From Shinella yambaruensis (GTDB lineage: Bacteria; Pseudomonadota; Alphaproteobacteria; Rhizobiales; Rhizobiaceae), in contig NZ_JALJCK010000009.1 in assembly GCF_022899355.1 (NCBI RefSeq), forward strand, positions 124,001 through 188,000: a stretch of DNA of 64,000 nucleotides, read 5' to 3'. The notes under the pieces are model-generated. The model worked only from the letters and a program-made list of their open reading frames with translations. It was not told the origin of the DNA and ran no database searches. The translations under genes and the position numbers were made by a program. Within the stretch, counting starts at the first letter, position 1, and each line of letters opens with the position of its first letter. Of the stretch, positions 27,741 through 35,353 are shown piece after piece.

Positions 27741-28466
27741 TTATGGGGTCGCAGGTTCGATCCCTAAGAACTTCCCGGATATGAACTCCGGCGTCCAACG
27801 GGAGCACGCAGCGTCTGCGGCGGAATGCAGGCGGGTAGAACTGGCGGGGTGTAGCAGCAGCAGGAAGACCACGTGCGCCGTTGTGAATGCCCACAACGAT
27901 GCGCCGGGTGCGGCGACACGCAGACGCTCGGCGCAGCGAGCCAGGAATACGGCACGCTCGACGCGGGGAAAGTGTTGGTAGATGAGCAGGGACTTGCCGG
28001 AGGCGTAAAACGCGGCCACTTCATCGAGGTAGAGGTATTTGGAGGAGTTCTTTCGTCCCTTTGGCAGCGCCACCTCCAGACCGTTATCCGGATCAAAAAA
28101 GATCAGGTCAGCGTCACGGAATGCGTAGGCGCAGCGGCCCATGAAAGCGTGGCGGCCAGCAAGTTCGTCGGGCAGCAGGTCATTGTGGTAGAGCGCGCCC
28201 GGAATGGCCCCGCTGTCCTCGATGGTCGCCAAGCGGCGGCGTTCCGGTGCGGAGGCGGCATGCGCCAAGATGTCGAACAGCTCCGGGTCGACGTGGCGGT
28301 GACGCTCAGGCTGCTGCAAATAGGTCAGCTTGTTGCCGTCCGATCTGCCGTCTGAGAGCGTCAGCATCCAGCAGACGCCGATGTGGTTTGCGCCGCCCGA
28401 CGACAGCGCCCGCAGCAGCGCATACTTCCGATAATCGTTGATGTCCCCGACGTATTGGTCTTTCAC
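27741..28466 (-). CDS. Conserved protein of unknown function (241 residues)
   Basis: The N-terminus MKDQYVGDINDYRKYALLRAL, followed by GVCWMLTLSDGRSDG, is a pattern I recall from a scattered bacterial family of uncharacterised proteins. A central DLIFFDPDNGLEVA segment resembles the acidic metal- or substrate-binding loop of Rossmann-type methyltransferases or nucleases, and LLIYQHFPRVERAVF follows. No activity is known to me. It is transcribed divergently from the XRE regulator at 28558, across 91 bases with a small dyad. The last codons (GIEPATP, stop) coincide with DNA that looks like a tRNA T-arm, suggesting that the 3' end was joined there by a recombination event. Confidence 0.65.
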   Translation of the reverse strand: MKDQYVGDINDYRKYALLRALSSGGANHIGVCWMLTLSDGRSDGNKLTYLQQPERHRHVDPELFDILAHAASAPERRRLATIEDSGAIPGALYHNDLLPDELAGRHAFMGRCAYAFRDADLIFFDPDNGLEVALPKGRKNSSKYLYLDEVAAFYASGKSLLIYQHFPRVERAVFLARCAERLRVAAPGASLWAFTTAHVVFLLLLHPASSTRLHSAADAACSRWTPEFISGKFLGIEPATP

Positions 28467-28508
28467 GCTCCCCTCCGAATCATGCCCTGGGGAGCAGTAT
28501 CCTCGAAT

Positions 28509-28525
28509 ACCCTAATTTGGGGTAC
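28509..28525. promoter_or_regulatory. Dyad, possible operator for the XRE regulator
   Basis: TACCC-N7-GGGTA lies in the gap between the divergent 241-residue gene and the XRE gene. It is short, and it is supported mainly by its position. Confidence 0.3.
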
Positions 28526-28557
28526 TCTAAAATCGGGTCTTATTAAAGCGCGGGTCC

Positions 28558-28812
28558 TTGAACTGGCGCTTTCTCTTGTCCTCGATTCGCTCCGATCTTT
28601 ACCGCCATATGATCGATCTGCTCGTTGCAGCCCGTAAAGACGCCGGACTCACGCAAGTGGAGATCGGAGTACGGTTGGGGCAACGGCAAACCTTTGTATC
28701 TAAGTATGAACTTGGAGAGCGCAGACTCGATGCGGCAGAGTTCGTGACGGTTTGCCATGCGATAGGTATCGATGCGTGTGATTTGATAAAGCGGGCGAAA
28801 GATAGCTTGTAG
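28558..28812 (+). CDS. XRE-family helix-turn-helix regulator
   Basis: 84 residues consisting of one HTH_XRE domain: MIDLLVAARKDAGLTQVEIG, then RQTFVSKYELGERRLDAAEF. Small stand-alone XRE proteins are usual as controllers of mobile elements, restriction systems and toxin-antitoxin pairs. The start is uncertain: TTG 28558 or TTG 28576 would keep the helix (LYRHMIDLL) seen in relatives, whereas ATG 28609 would begin inside it. It is divergent from the 241-residue gene and 190 bases upstream of the AT-rich gene pair, either of which it may control. Confidence 0.8.
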   Translation: MNWRFLLSSIRSDLYRHMIDLLVAARKDAGLTQVEIGVRLGQRQTFVSKYELGERRLDAAEFVTVCHAIGIDACDLIKRAKDSL

Positions 28813-29002
28813 TCTATTTTTGGGCTGCCAGCGGACTGACAGGTTATGGGTGCTGAATTATCACACTGGGCATTTCCTCCCGATCCGACTGACAGTAAGC
28901 TCTGATTGCGCTGGCGGCTGACACAACGGCAGCGCATCTCAACGAAGCAAATTTCGGAAACCCGGTTGCTATACATAAAGCTACATTTTCCATCTGTGAC
29001 GC

Positions 29003-29530
29003 ATGACAAAATTACCTAAATCGCAGCGCTCTTCAGCACGTCGTGTCGATGTAATGGTGCGGGCGGCCAATCCGCATGTTCAAACTGAAATTTATGAAGT
29101 CGATCCTCACTATCATGTAATTTTTGCGCTAGCCGAGCAGCTGAGCGAAACGGAATACAAGCGCGAATTCGATAACCGCGTCACACCTGCTTCAATGCGG
29201 ATCGAGTTCTCTAACCATAGGCCGAGTGGAGCAGAGCTTGTACCAGCGATTTCCGATGACAATCTAATATTTGATTTTGAAGGATTAATTTTAACAGGCC
29301 AAGATTTTGAGATGGCACTTCAAGCGATTTTTCCGGATGCACCCAGCTTGACAGGTTCAGAAATTCGAGATGACGGGGTGTTAGAGTTTTGGTTTGAAGC
29401 GGAAATGCCAGAGCCGTTGCGCGGAAGAGTGTACGATTTTTTGGATCGGCATATTGATCTTCGGAGAATTGAACTACGCGTAGAGAAAAATATGGCTCAT
29501 CAGCGTCATCGTATCAGGGAGATTTACTAA
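29003..29530 (+). CDS. Unknown protein, first gene of AT-rich pair
   Basis: 175 residues, not recognised. The basic N-terminus (MTKLPKSQRSSARR) is followed by a mixed alpha/beta protein with acidic stretches (DDNLIFDFEGLILTGQDFE) and a C-terminal helical segment (YDFLDRHIDLRRIELRVEKN). There is no signal peptide or membrane helix. Base composition is visibly richer in A+T than the surrounding genome, which suggests recent acquisition. The next gene's open frame overlaps its last 58 bases in the -1 frame. One extra A in the A5 run at 29486-29490 would fuse both into a single protein of about 630 residues, so it may be one gene split by a frameshift. Confidence 0.6.
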   Translation: MTKLPKSQRSSARRVDVMVRAANPHVQTEIYEVDPHYHVIFALAEQLSETEYKREFDNRVTPASMRIEFSNHRPSGAELVPAISDDNLIFDFEGLILTGQDFEMALQAIFPDAPSLTGSEIRDDGVLEFWFEAEMPEPLRGRVYDFLDRHIDLRRIELRVEKNMAHQRHRIREIY

Positions 29531-29691
29531 AAAATCGACCGATTAAATTACGTGACACTCTTCCGAGTTTCGTAAGAGACGAGGAGGAATGGTGGTATAA
29601 TTCTGCTGATGATGTTGTAAGGGGTAATTTACCCAAGGAGGCACTGCTTTCAAAGAATTTTACTGGTGCAGCTTGTTATATACAGGCATCA

Positions 29692-30894
29692 ATGCCTGGG
29701 ATTGATATCAGACAAGCATTACTGGCTTTCGATACGATTTACTTAGAACCACCAATCGAAAACATTCCTGACGGACTTGAAATTTTCTGGGACAGGCAAA
29801 GGATTACAAAAGAGGATATTCTCTATCTTGTGGAACGGGATCGCATACGATTTGTAACATCCCAACCAGAAGAAAGATGCGACACCCGTCTGCTTGAAGA
29901 GGCGAGAGAGCGTAATTCTCAAGGCGTACTTGGGCGGCGTAAAACTGCAGCAGTGGTGCTATCCGATATTATTGAAACGGATAGATCGTATCTGTTTTCA
30001 CGATCCGATCTGGCTAAGGAGATGAGGGAAGCCGTTAATCGCCTTGCATACGACTTGAATATTTCAAAATCGGATATTGCGCGATCCGTTCTATTTCCAA
30101 GATTCGCGAGACGGTCTTGGGTAGCCTCTTTTCAAAACTTAGGTACATCTGGCATTGAACCTTACGGTCAGGGCGAACTGTTTGCACGGGCTTGGGAAAG
30201 AATTAACTCTGAAACCACGAAGAACCCAAGAGTAGAGGCGTATGCTTTCGGACATAATATCCAAATGGCCCACGCTTTAGGGGCCACCTATCTTCCGCAC
30301 GGCGATGGCGATGACTATGTGAACAGTTGGATTACGCCAATGCGGCTGATGGGTGACCGACTAAATTTCTATCGCGCATTTAACGATAAGAAGGCTGCGG
30401 TTTGGGCTCAAAATGAACGGCTAAAGATCGAAAACAAATACGTACTCCTTCCACCAGTTCCACTCTTCGACTTCAATCGCTACGCGGCAATCAAAGATAT
30501 TGATGCATTTACAAGCACTTCATCGCGGATGAAGGGCAGGTCGCTCATTGGACGGTTAGCAAATTTGCCTACCGATGAGCGGAACTCTGAAATCGAGCGA
30601 TTGCAGCGTGAGCTTTATGAGTTTCAAGGAAAGAAAGATCGGCAGCGTGTCCAACAAAGTTGGCTGGAAACTGGTATCGATATTGGTGATACAGTTCTTA
30701 GTCTAGGGCTTGGACCTTTTATGTCTGGATTGGCGCTATTGTCTAAAATTACCGAGGTAGCCAAATGCTCTCCGACGCTCGATTTGTTAATCTCCGAAAT
30801 TGAGCGATCATTGACGTTCAAACGCGGACGCAACGACGATTTGGATTTCCTAGACAAAATTTCCAGAGTTGCGAGTTTGAAAAACAATGAGTGA
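29692..30894 (+). CDS. Unknown protein, second gene of AT-rich pair, start unclear
   Basis: 400 residues from the first ATG, not recognised. The same frame is open from 29473, and its translation between there and 29692 is protein-like (RDTLPSFVRDEEEWWYNS), yet it contains no ATG, GTG or TTG. Translation therefore begins late, at a rare start, or by frameshift from the preceding gene. Visible parts are an acidic segment (LAFDTIYLEPPIENIPDG), a helical centre (AKEMREAVNRLAYDLNIS), a Trp/Tyr-rich stretch (YVNSWITPMRLMGDRLNFY), and a C-terminal hydrophobic helix (GDTVLSLGLGPFMSGLALL) that could insert in a membrane. It is AT-rich and ends about 230 bases before the intact tRNA. It could be a defence or toxin module, by location only. 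Confidence 0.6.
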   Translation: MPGIDIRQALLAFDTIYLEPPIENIPDGLEIFWDRQRITKEDILYLVERDRIRFVTSQPEERCDTRLLEEARERNSQGVLGRRKTAAVVLSDIIETDRSYLFSRSDLAKEMREAVNRLAYDLNISKSDIARSVLFPRFARRSWVASFQNLGTSGIEPYGQGELFARAWERINSETTKNPRVEAYAFGHNIQMAHALGATYLPHGDGDDYVNSWITPMRLMGDRLNFYRAFNDKKAAVWAQNERLKIENKYVLLPPVPLFDFNRYAAIKDIDAFTSTSSRMKGRSLIGRLANLPTDERNSEIERLQRELYEFQGKKDRQRVQQSWLETGIDIGDTVLSLGLGPFMSGLALLSKITEVAKCSPTLDLLISEIERSLTFKRGRNDDLDFLDKISRVASLKNNE

Positions 30895-31082
30895 AAAGCA
30901 ATAATTACATCCTTTAGTGGCGCGCCGAGAACTAACAAATCCAAAAAGGGCAAAAAGCGGCATTAATGAACCCTCGTTGGGCATCATTGTCCGCGTATTT
31001 GTTTTCGCAAGCTTGTAACCCGACGGTAACCGCGCCCTCCTGAGCCGTTTCCGCTTAGCGCGATTTCAACCGCGCCAAAACG

Positions 31083-31172
31083 CACAAAAGCCCCGGCGAA
31101 CCGAGGCTTTGAACCACTAGGAAGAATGGAGCGGGTGAAGCGATTCGAACGCTCGACCCCAACCTTGGCAAG
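31083..31172. repeat. Right island junction (attR): tRNA-Gly 3' half and terminator
   Basis: The counterpart of 12222-12311: 27 identical bases, 10 different, 53 identical. Identity ends at 31172, inside the anticodon-stem region of the tRNA, which is where crossover by tyrosine recombinases often happens. The intact tRNA therefore consists of a native 5' half and a 3' half brought by the element. Confidence 0.92.
31086..31109 (-). terminator. tRNA-Gly terminator
   Basis: Minus-strand stem AAGCCTCGG / CCGGGGCTT (one G-U) with a TTCG tetraloop and a T-rich end, 18 bases downstream of the tRNA CCA. It is duplicated at 12225-12248. Confidence 0.85.
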
Positions 31173-31201
31173 GTTGTGCTCTACCCCTGAGCTACACCCG
31201 C
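31127..31201 (-). tRNA. tRNA-Gly (anticodon GCC)
   Basis: 75 bases including encoded CCA. The acceptor stem is GCGGGTG / CACCCGC with discriminator T. The D-arm is GCTC...GAGC, the anticodon arm CAACC-TTGCCAA-GGTTG and the T-arm GAGCG-TTCGAAT-CGCTT (one G-U). All arms pair. It is the integration target of the island, and it stays complete because the element restores the 3' half. Confidence 0.97.
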
Positions 31202-31421
31202 TCATCGTCGACGGCCTGGGGTAGTCGGTGGCCGAAGGTCGCTGCGTTGCGGCGACGGGCGGTATATGGCCCAAGGCTTTTTCAAATGCAACAGGGAAAT
31301 GTCAGATTTTGGAGAAAAAAATCCGGAGACTTTCAAAGTCCCGGATTTTCAGGCGGTTGCGCTTGTGCGGTCGAAGCCCTATCAGCGGATGGACGTCAAT
31401 TGAGCCGGGACAAGCAGGAAA

Positions 31422-31931
31422 ATGACCGAAGCGCAGCCGAAGACCGACAGGGATCTCTTCCAGTTTCTCGACGATCTGGGCATCGCCCACAGCACGAAGG
31501 AGCATGCGCCGGTCTTCACCGTCGCCGAATCGGTGGCGCTGCGCGACGAGATTCCCGGCGGCCATACGAAAAACCTCTTCGTGAAGGACAAGAAGGACAA
31601 TTATTTCCTGATAACCGTCGAGGAGCATGCGACGGTGGACCTGAAGACCGTGCATTCGGTCATCGGTGCCGCAAGCCGCGTCTCCTTCGGCAAGCCGGAG
31701 AAGCTGATGGAGTATCTCGGGGTCATTCCCGGCGCCGTCACCGCCTTCGGGGTGATCAACGACACGGCGGGCAAGGTGAAGATCATCGTCGATTCGGACC
31801 TGATGGCCTTCGATACGATCAACGGCCACCCGCTGCGCAACGATGCGACGACCTCGATCGGTTCGAAGGATCTCCTGCGCTTCATCGAGGCGACCGGCCA
31901 CGAGCCGCTTGTCTTGAAAGTCACGGCCTGA
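31422..31931 (+). CDS. YbaK/ProXp-type aminoacyl-tRNA deacylase
   Basis: A trans-editing enzyme that hydrolyses mischarged tRNA, such as Ala-tRNA(Pro), in the cytosol. 169 residues, one YbaK/EbsC domain. Family marks are HAPVFTVAESVALRDEIPGG followed by TKNLFVKDKKDNYFLITVEE, the lysines and the FGKPEKLMEYLGVIPGAVTAFG segment, and a C-terminal FIEATGHEP. It belongs to the stand-alone group resembling the prolyl-tRNA synthetase INS domain. The start ATG is at 31422. It lies just outside the island and is followed by the thioredoxin-TPR gene 57 bases on. Confidence 0.88.
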   Translation: MTEAQPKTDRDLFQFLDDLGIAHSTKEHAPVFTVAESVALRDEIPGGHTKNLFVKDKKDNYFLITVEEHATVDLKTVHSVIGAASRVSFGKPEKLMEYLGVIPGAVTAFGVINDTAGKVKIIVDSDLMAFDTINGHPLRNDATTSIGSKDLLRFIEATGHEPLVLKVTA

Positions 31932-31988
31932 CATACGATCTGGGGCACAGACACGACATCGAGGCGCTTGGCGCCACAGGAGAGACCC

Positions 31989-32951
31989 ATGAGTGCAGGC
32001 GACAATCCCTACGCATCGTCCTATGGCGGCCAGATGAACGTCTCGGCGAGCTTTGGCGGCGCGGCACCGGCGGATGATCTCATCAAGGACACGACGACAG
32101 CGAATTTTTCCCGCGACGTGCTGGAGGCCTCGCGCCAGCAGCCCGTGCTCGTCGATTTCTGGGCGCCCTGGTGCGGCCCCTGCAAGCAGCTCCAGCCGAT
32201 CATCGAGAAGGTCGTGCGTGAAAGCGCGGGCCGCGTGAAGCTCGTCAAGCTCAACATCGACGACCATCCCTCCATTCCCGGCCAGCTCGGCATCCAGTCC
32301 ATCCCCGCGGTCGTCGCCTTCGTCGGCGGCCGGCCGGTCGACGGCTTCATGGGCGCGGTGCCGGAAAGCCAGATCCGTGACTTCATCGACAAGGTCGCAG
32401 GTCCCGCCGGCGCCGACGAGAAGGCCGAGACCGAGGCGCTGCTTGCCGAGGCGAAGACCCTGTTCGATGCCGGCGACCTTGCCGGGGCGGCCGACCTCTA
32501 CGGCGCGCTGCTGCAGGCCGATCCCGAAAATCCGCAGGCCCTTGCCGGCATTGCCGAATGCATGATCGCCGCCGGCCAGCCGGAAAATGCCCGCCAGATC
32601 CTCGGCAACCTGCAAGGCCCCGTCGCGGCCGACCCGGCCGTCGCGGCGGTGCTGAAGAAGCTCGACCAGATCGAGGAGGCGCGCAAGCTCGGCGATCCCG
32701 CAGCGCTCGAACAGGCGCTGGCGCTCGATCCGGACGATCATGCGGCGCGGCTGAAGCTCGCCAAGATCCGCAATGTCGAGGGCGACCGCCAGGCGGCGGC
32801 CGATCACCTGCTCTTCATCATGAAGCGCGACCGTGCCTTCGACGACGATGGCGCGCGCCGCGAGCTTCTGCAGTTCTTCGACGTCTGGGGCCCGAAGGAC
32901 CCGGCGACGATCGCCGCGCGGCGCAAGCTGTCGTCGATCCTGTTCTCCTGA
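31989..32951 (+). CDS. cnoX: Thioredoxin-TPR protein (CnoX/YbbN type)
   Basis: Chaperedoxin that protects client proteins and hands them to GroEL. 320 residues. After a variable N-terminus of about 40 residues comes a thioredoxin domain with WAPWCGPC (Cys62/Cys65), then tetratricopeptide-like helices (EALLAEAKTLFDAGDLAGAA, PENPQALAGIAECMIAAGQP) and the YbbN C-terminal helical domain ending RRKLSSILFS. The CxxC pair is complete, so it may also be redox-active. The ATG at 31989 with GGAGAG upstream is chosen over an in-frame ATG at 31968. Confidence 0.92.
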   Translation: MSAGDNPYASSYGGQMNVSASFGGAAPADDLIKDTTTANFSRDVLEASRQQPVLVDFWAPWCGPCKQLQPIIEKVVRESAGRVKLVKLNIDDHPSIPGQLGIQSIPAVVAFVGGRPVDGFMGAVPESQIRDFIDKVAGPAGADEKAETEALLAEAKTLFDAGDLAGAADLYGALLQADPENPQALAGIAECMIAAGQPENARQILGNLQGPVAADPAVAAVLKKLDQIEEARKLGDPAALEQALALDPDDHAARLKLAKIRNVEGDRQAAADHLLFIMKRDRAFDDDGARRELLQFFDVWGPKDPATIAARRKLSSILFS

Positions 32952-33079
32952 GCCTTTTTCCGGGAGAACGGCGCGGCATCCCTTGAGAAATGCCGCGCCT
33001 ACCCCACATTCGAGGGGAAGCGCGTTGACGCGGGGCGGGAGACGGATCGCCGCGCCTTGCGCAATGGGAAGGCACTGTC

Positions 33080-33760
33080 ATGCATGTGGGAAATGCGCGT
33101 TATCTGAAGCCGGAGGACCTGCCTGAGGCCATCCCCGTCTTTCCGCTGACGGGCGCCCTCCTCTTGCCCGGCGGGCAACTGCCGCTCAACATCTTCGAGC
33201 CGCGCTACCTTTCCATGTTCGACGATGCGCTCGCCACGCACCGGCTGATCGGCATGGTGCAACCCGTCTTCGGCGCCGATCGGGTGGATGATGCCGCGAC
33301 CGAAACGCCGGCCCTCTGCCAGGTCGGCTGCATCGGCCGCATCACCTCCTTCGCCGAGACCGGGGACGGGCGCTATATCGTCTCGCTCACGGGCGTCTGC
33401 CGCTATCGCCTGCTCGAGGAGATCGGTGGCGACAAGTCCTATCGCAGTTTCCGCATCGCTCCCTTCATCACCGACCTTTCGGCACGCGACGACGAGCAGA
33501 GCGTCGACCGCGAGGCGCTGCTCGCCGCCTTCAAGGCCTATCTCGACGCCAACAAGCTGGAGGCCGACTGGGAGAGCGTGGAGCGTGCCAGCAATGCGAC
33601 GCTCGTCAACTCCATGGCGATGATGTCGCCCTATGGTCCGGCGGAAAAGCAGGCGCTGCTGGAGGCGCCGGATCTCAAGACGCGGGCGGAAACACTGATC
33701 GCCATCACCGAGATCGTGCTGGCGCGCGGCTATGGCGACGTCGACACAATGCTGCAATAG
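33080..33760 (+). CDS. Lon-protease N-terminal (LAN) domain protein
   Basis: 226 residues consisting only of the Lon substrate-binding N-domain: [33 protein letters not shown], then [20 protein letters not shown] and a helical end ([20 protein letters not shown]). It lacks the AAA+ and protease parts of Lon, as do many bacterial stand-alone LAN proteins of unknown role. It precedes a Trm112-like gene by 10 bases, probably in one transcript. Confidence 0.88.
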   Translation: MHVGNARYLKPEDLPEAIPVFPLTGALLLPGGQLPLNIFEPRYLSMFDDALATHRLIGMVQPVFGADRVDDAATETPALCQVGCIGRITSFAETGDGRYIVSLTGVCRYRLLEEIGGDKSYRSFRIAPFITDLSARDDEQSVDREALLAAFKAYLDANKLEADWESVERASNATLVNSMAMMSPYGPAEKQALLEAPDLKTRAETLIAITEIVLARGYGDVDTMLQ

Positions 33761-33770
33761 GGCGGGCGTG

Positions 33771-33959
33771 ATGAACTCCAGCACCAGCCGCGTCGATCCC
33801 AAGCTGCTCGAACTCCTCGTCTGTCCGTTGACCAAGGGGCGGCTGACCTATGACGCGGCCGCGGGCGAACTCGTTTCGGAAAAGGCCAGGCTCGCCTATC
33901 CGATCCGCGACGGCATCCCGATCATGCTGATTTCCGAGGCGCGGGAAATCAAGGACTAG
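33771..33959 (+). CDS. Trm112-family protein
   Basis: 62 residues with the UPF0434/Trm112 pattern: [20 protein letters not shown] and [16 protein letters not shown]. Members are small zinc-ribbon-like helpers; only one Cys (VCPLTKG) is kept here, which is common in proteobacterial forms. Start ATG 33771 (an adjacent GTG lies at 33768). It follows the LAN-domain gene closely. Confidence 0.85.
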   Translation: MNSSTSRVDPKLLELLVCPLTKGRLTYDAAAGELVSEKARLAYPIRDGIPIMLISEAREIKD

Positions 33960-34033
33960 GCTGCGGCCTGCCTGCAAAGCGTAAACATTTGAGCTGAGCG
34001 AGGATGGGGCACAGCTTCGCCGTGCCTTGCCAA

Positions 34034-35269
34034 TCAGATCGGCTGCCCGACCAGCATGCGCGGATGCCCGCTGCCGGCGGTGCCTTCCGCCTGGCGGATG
34101 AAGAAGGACTTCAACCCCGGCAGGCGATCGACGACGCCGAGGCCGACATCGCGCAGCACGCGCAGCGGCGTCGCATCGTTGGAGAACAGGCGGTTCAGCA
34201 CATCCGTGGTGATGCCCATGCGCACCGTGTCGAAGCGGCGCCAGCGCTCGTAGCGTTCGAGCACGGAGATCGCGCCGATATCGAGGCCGAGGCGGTCGGC
34301 CTCGACGATGGTTTCGGCAAGCGCCGCCACGTCCTTGAAGCCGAGATTGAGGCCCTGGCCGGAAATCGGGTGGATGCCGTGCGCGGCGTCCCCTGCGAGC
34401 GCGAAGCGCGGCGCGACGAAGGCGCGGGCGAGCGTCAGGCCGAGCGGGAAGGCACGGCGGCCGCCGACGACCTTCAGCGCGCCGAGCTTGTGGCCGAAGC
34501 GGCGCTCCAGCTCCTCCTCGAAGACGAGGTCGTCGCTTTCGACGAGGCGGCGGGCATCCTCCGTGCGCTCGGTCCAGACGAGCGAGGACCGGTTGCCGGC
34601 CAGCGGCAGGGTGGCGAAGGGGCCGGCGGGCAGGAAATGCTCCTCCGCCGTGCCTTCATGCGGGCGTTCGTGCTCCACCGTCGTGACGATGCCGGACTGG
34701 CCGTAGTCGAAGCGCACGGTCTTTATGCCGGCCATGTCGCGCAGTTTCGAGCGCACGCCGTCGCAGGCGACGAGGAGGCGGGTCCGGCCTTCGGTTCCGT
34801 CGGAGAGGTGGACCGTCGTGGCGTGCTGGCCGGTCACGAAACCCTCCGCCGACGTCGCCCAGCGCACGGGGATGCCGAGCGCCTCGGCCTGGCGCAGCAG
34901 GCTGCTCGTCACCGCGCGGTTGGGCACCATGTGGGCGAAGGGCTGGCCGTCGTCACCGGAGCCGGCGCCCTCGAAGGTGAGGAAGACGGGGCGCACAGGA
35001 TCGGCCGTGCGCGAATCGGTGATGACCATGCGGCGGATCGGCTCCGCCTCGGGCGCGATCTCATTCCAGACGCCGACGACATCGAGCAGGTTGCGGGCGG
35101 CTGCCACGATCGCGAAAGCGCGTTCGTCCCTCTGCCAGGCCGTTTCCGGCGCGCTGTCGACCACGGTGACGGCGAGGTGCGGGGAGGCCTTCTTGATGGC
35201 GACGGCCAGCGACAGGCCGACATAACCACCGCCGGCGACAAGAACGTCGAGCATGGTTGCTTCGGGCAT
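34034..35269 (-). CDS. UbiH/COQ6-type FAD-dependent hydroxylase
   Basis: Flavin monooxygenase of ubiquinone ring hydroxylation, 411 residues. The N-terminal dinucleotide motif is VLVAGGGYVGLSLA. The middle DG motif is VACDGVRSKLRD, and the second FAD motif is LAGDAAHGIHPISGQGLNLG. The ATG at 35269 follows AGGAG by 8 bases. Which ring carbon it hydroxylates cannot be told from sequence; alphaproteobacteria often have a broad UbiL/UbiM-type enzyme in place of UbiH/F/I. It is divergent from tesB, with an 84-base gap. Confidence 0.9.
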   Translation of the reverse strand: MPEATMLDVLVAGGGYVGLSLAVAIKKASPHLAVTVVDSAPETAWQRDERAFAIVAAARNLLDVVGVWNEIAPEAEPIRRMVITDSRTADPVRPVFLTFEGAGSGDDGQPFAHMVPNRAVTSSLLRQAEALGIPVRWATSAEGFVTGQHATTVHLSDGTEGRTRLLVACDGVRSKLRDMAGIKTVRFDYGQSGIVTTVEHERPHEGTAEEHFLPAGPFATLPLAGNRSSLVWTERTEDARRLVESDDLVFEEELERRFGHKLGALKVVGGRRAFPLGLTLARAFVAPRFALAGDAAHGIHPISGQGLNLGFKDVAALAETIVEADRLGLDIGAISVLERYERWRRFDTVRMGITTDVLNRLFSNDATPLRVLRDVGLGVVDRLPGLKSFFIRQAEGTAGSGHPRMLVGQPI

Positions 35270-35353
35270 GGTGCACTCCTGGCCGCTTGAGGTCTTCTGC
35301 CCCTCTATATAGAGGAGGAGGAACCGTATTCCTACCGTCGGAGCCACGTCCAA

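Larger units (their letters stand above)
12259..31172. mobile_element. Integrated genomic island in tRNA-Gly(GCC), about 18.9 kb
   Basis: The island is bounded by 53-bp perfect direct repeats (12259-12311 and 31120-31172) that equal the 3' half of the tRNA-Gly gene. Inside are a tyrosine integrase (25366), an AlpA/excisionase-like protein (22196), a primase-helicase (22387), a type I restriction operon (12932-21438) and cargo genes, parts of which are AT-rich compared with the core genome. There are no conjugation, capsid or packaging genes, so it is an integrative element of the satellite or cryptic type, or one mobilised in trans. The integrase is 4.5 kb from the nearer end, which is unusual and may mean that the island is composite. 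Confidence 0.9.

Noticed and set aside
29542-29544. ATT as rare start codon for the second gene of the AT-rich pair
   Set aside because: No ribosome-binding site lies in front of it, and ATT starts are very rare, so it is kept only as an open question in the finding on that pair.
12259-31172. Whether the island is a prophage or a conjugative element
   Set aside because: No capsid, tail, terminase, lysis, relaxase or type IV secretion genes can be recognised, so neither label is supported.
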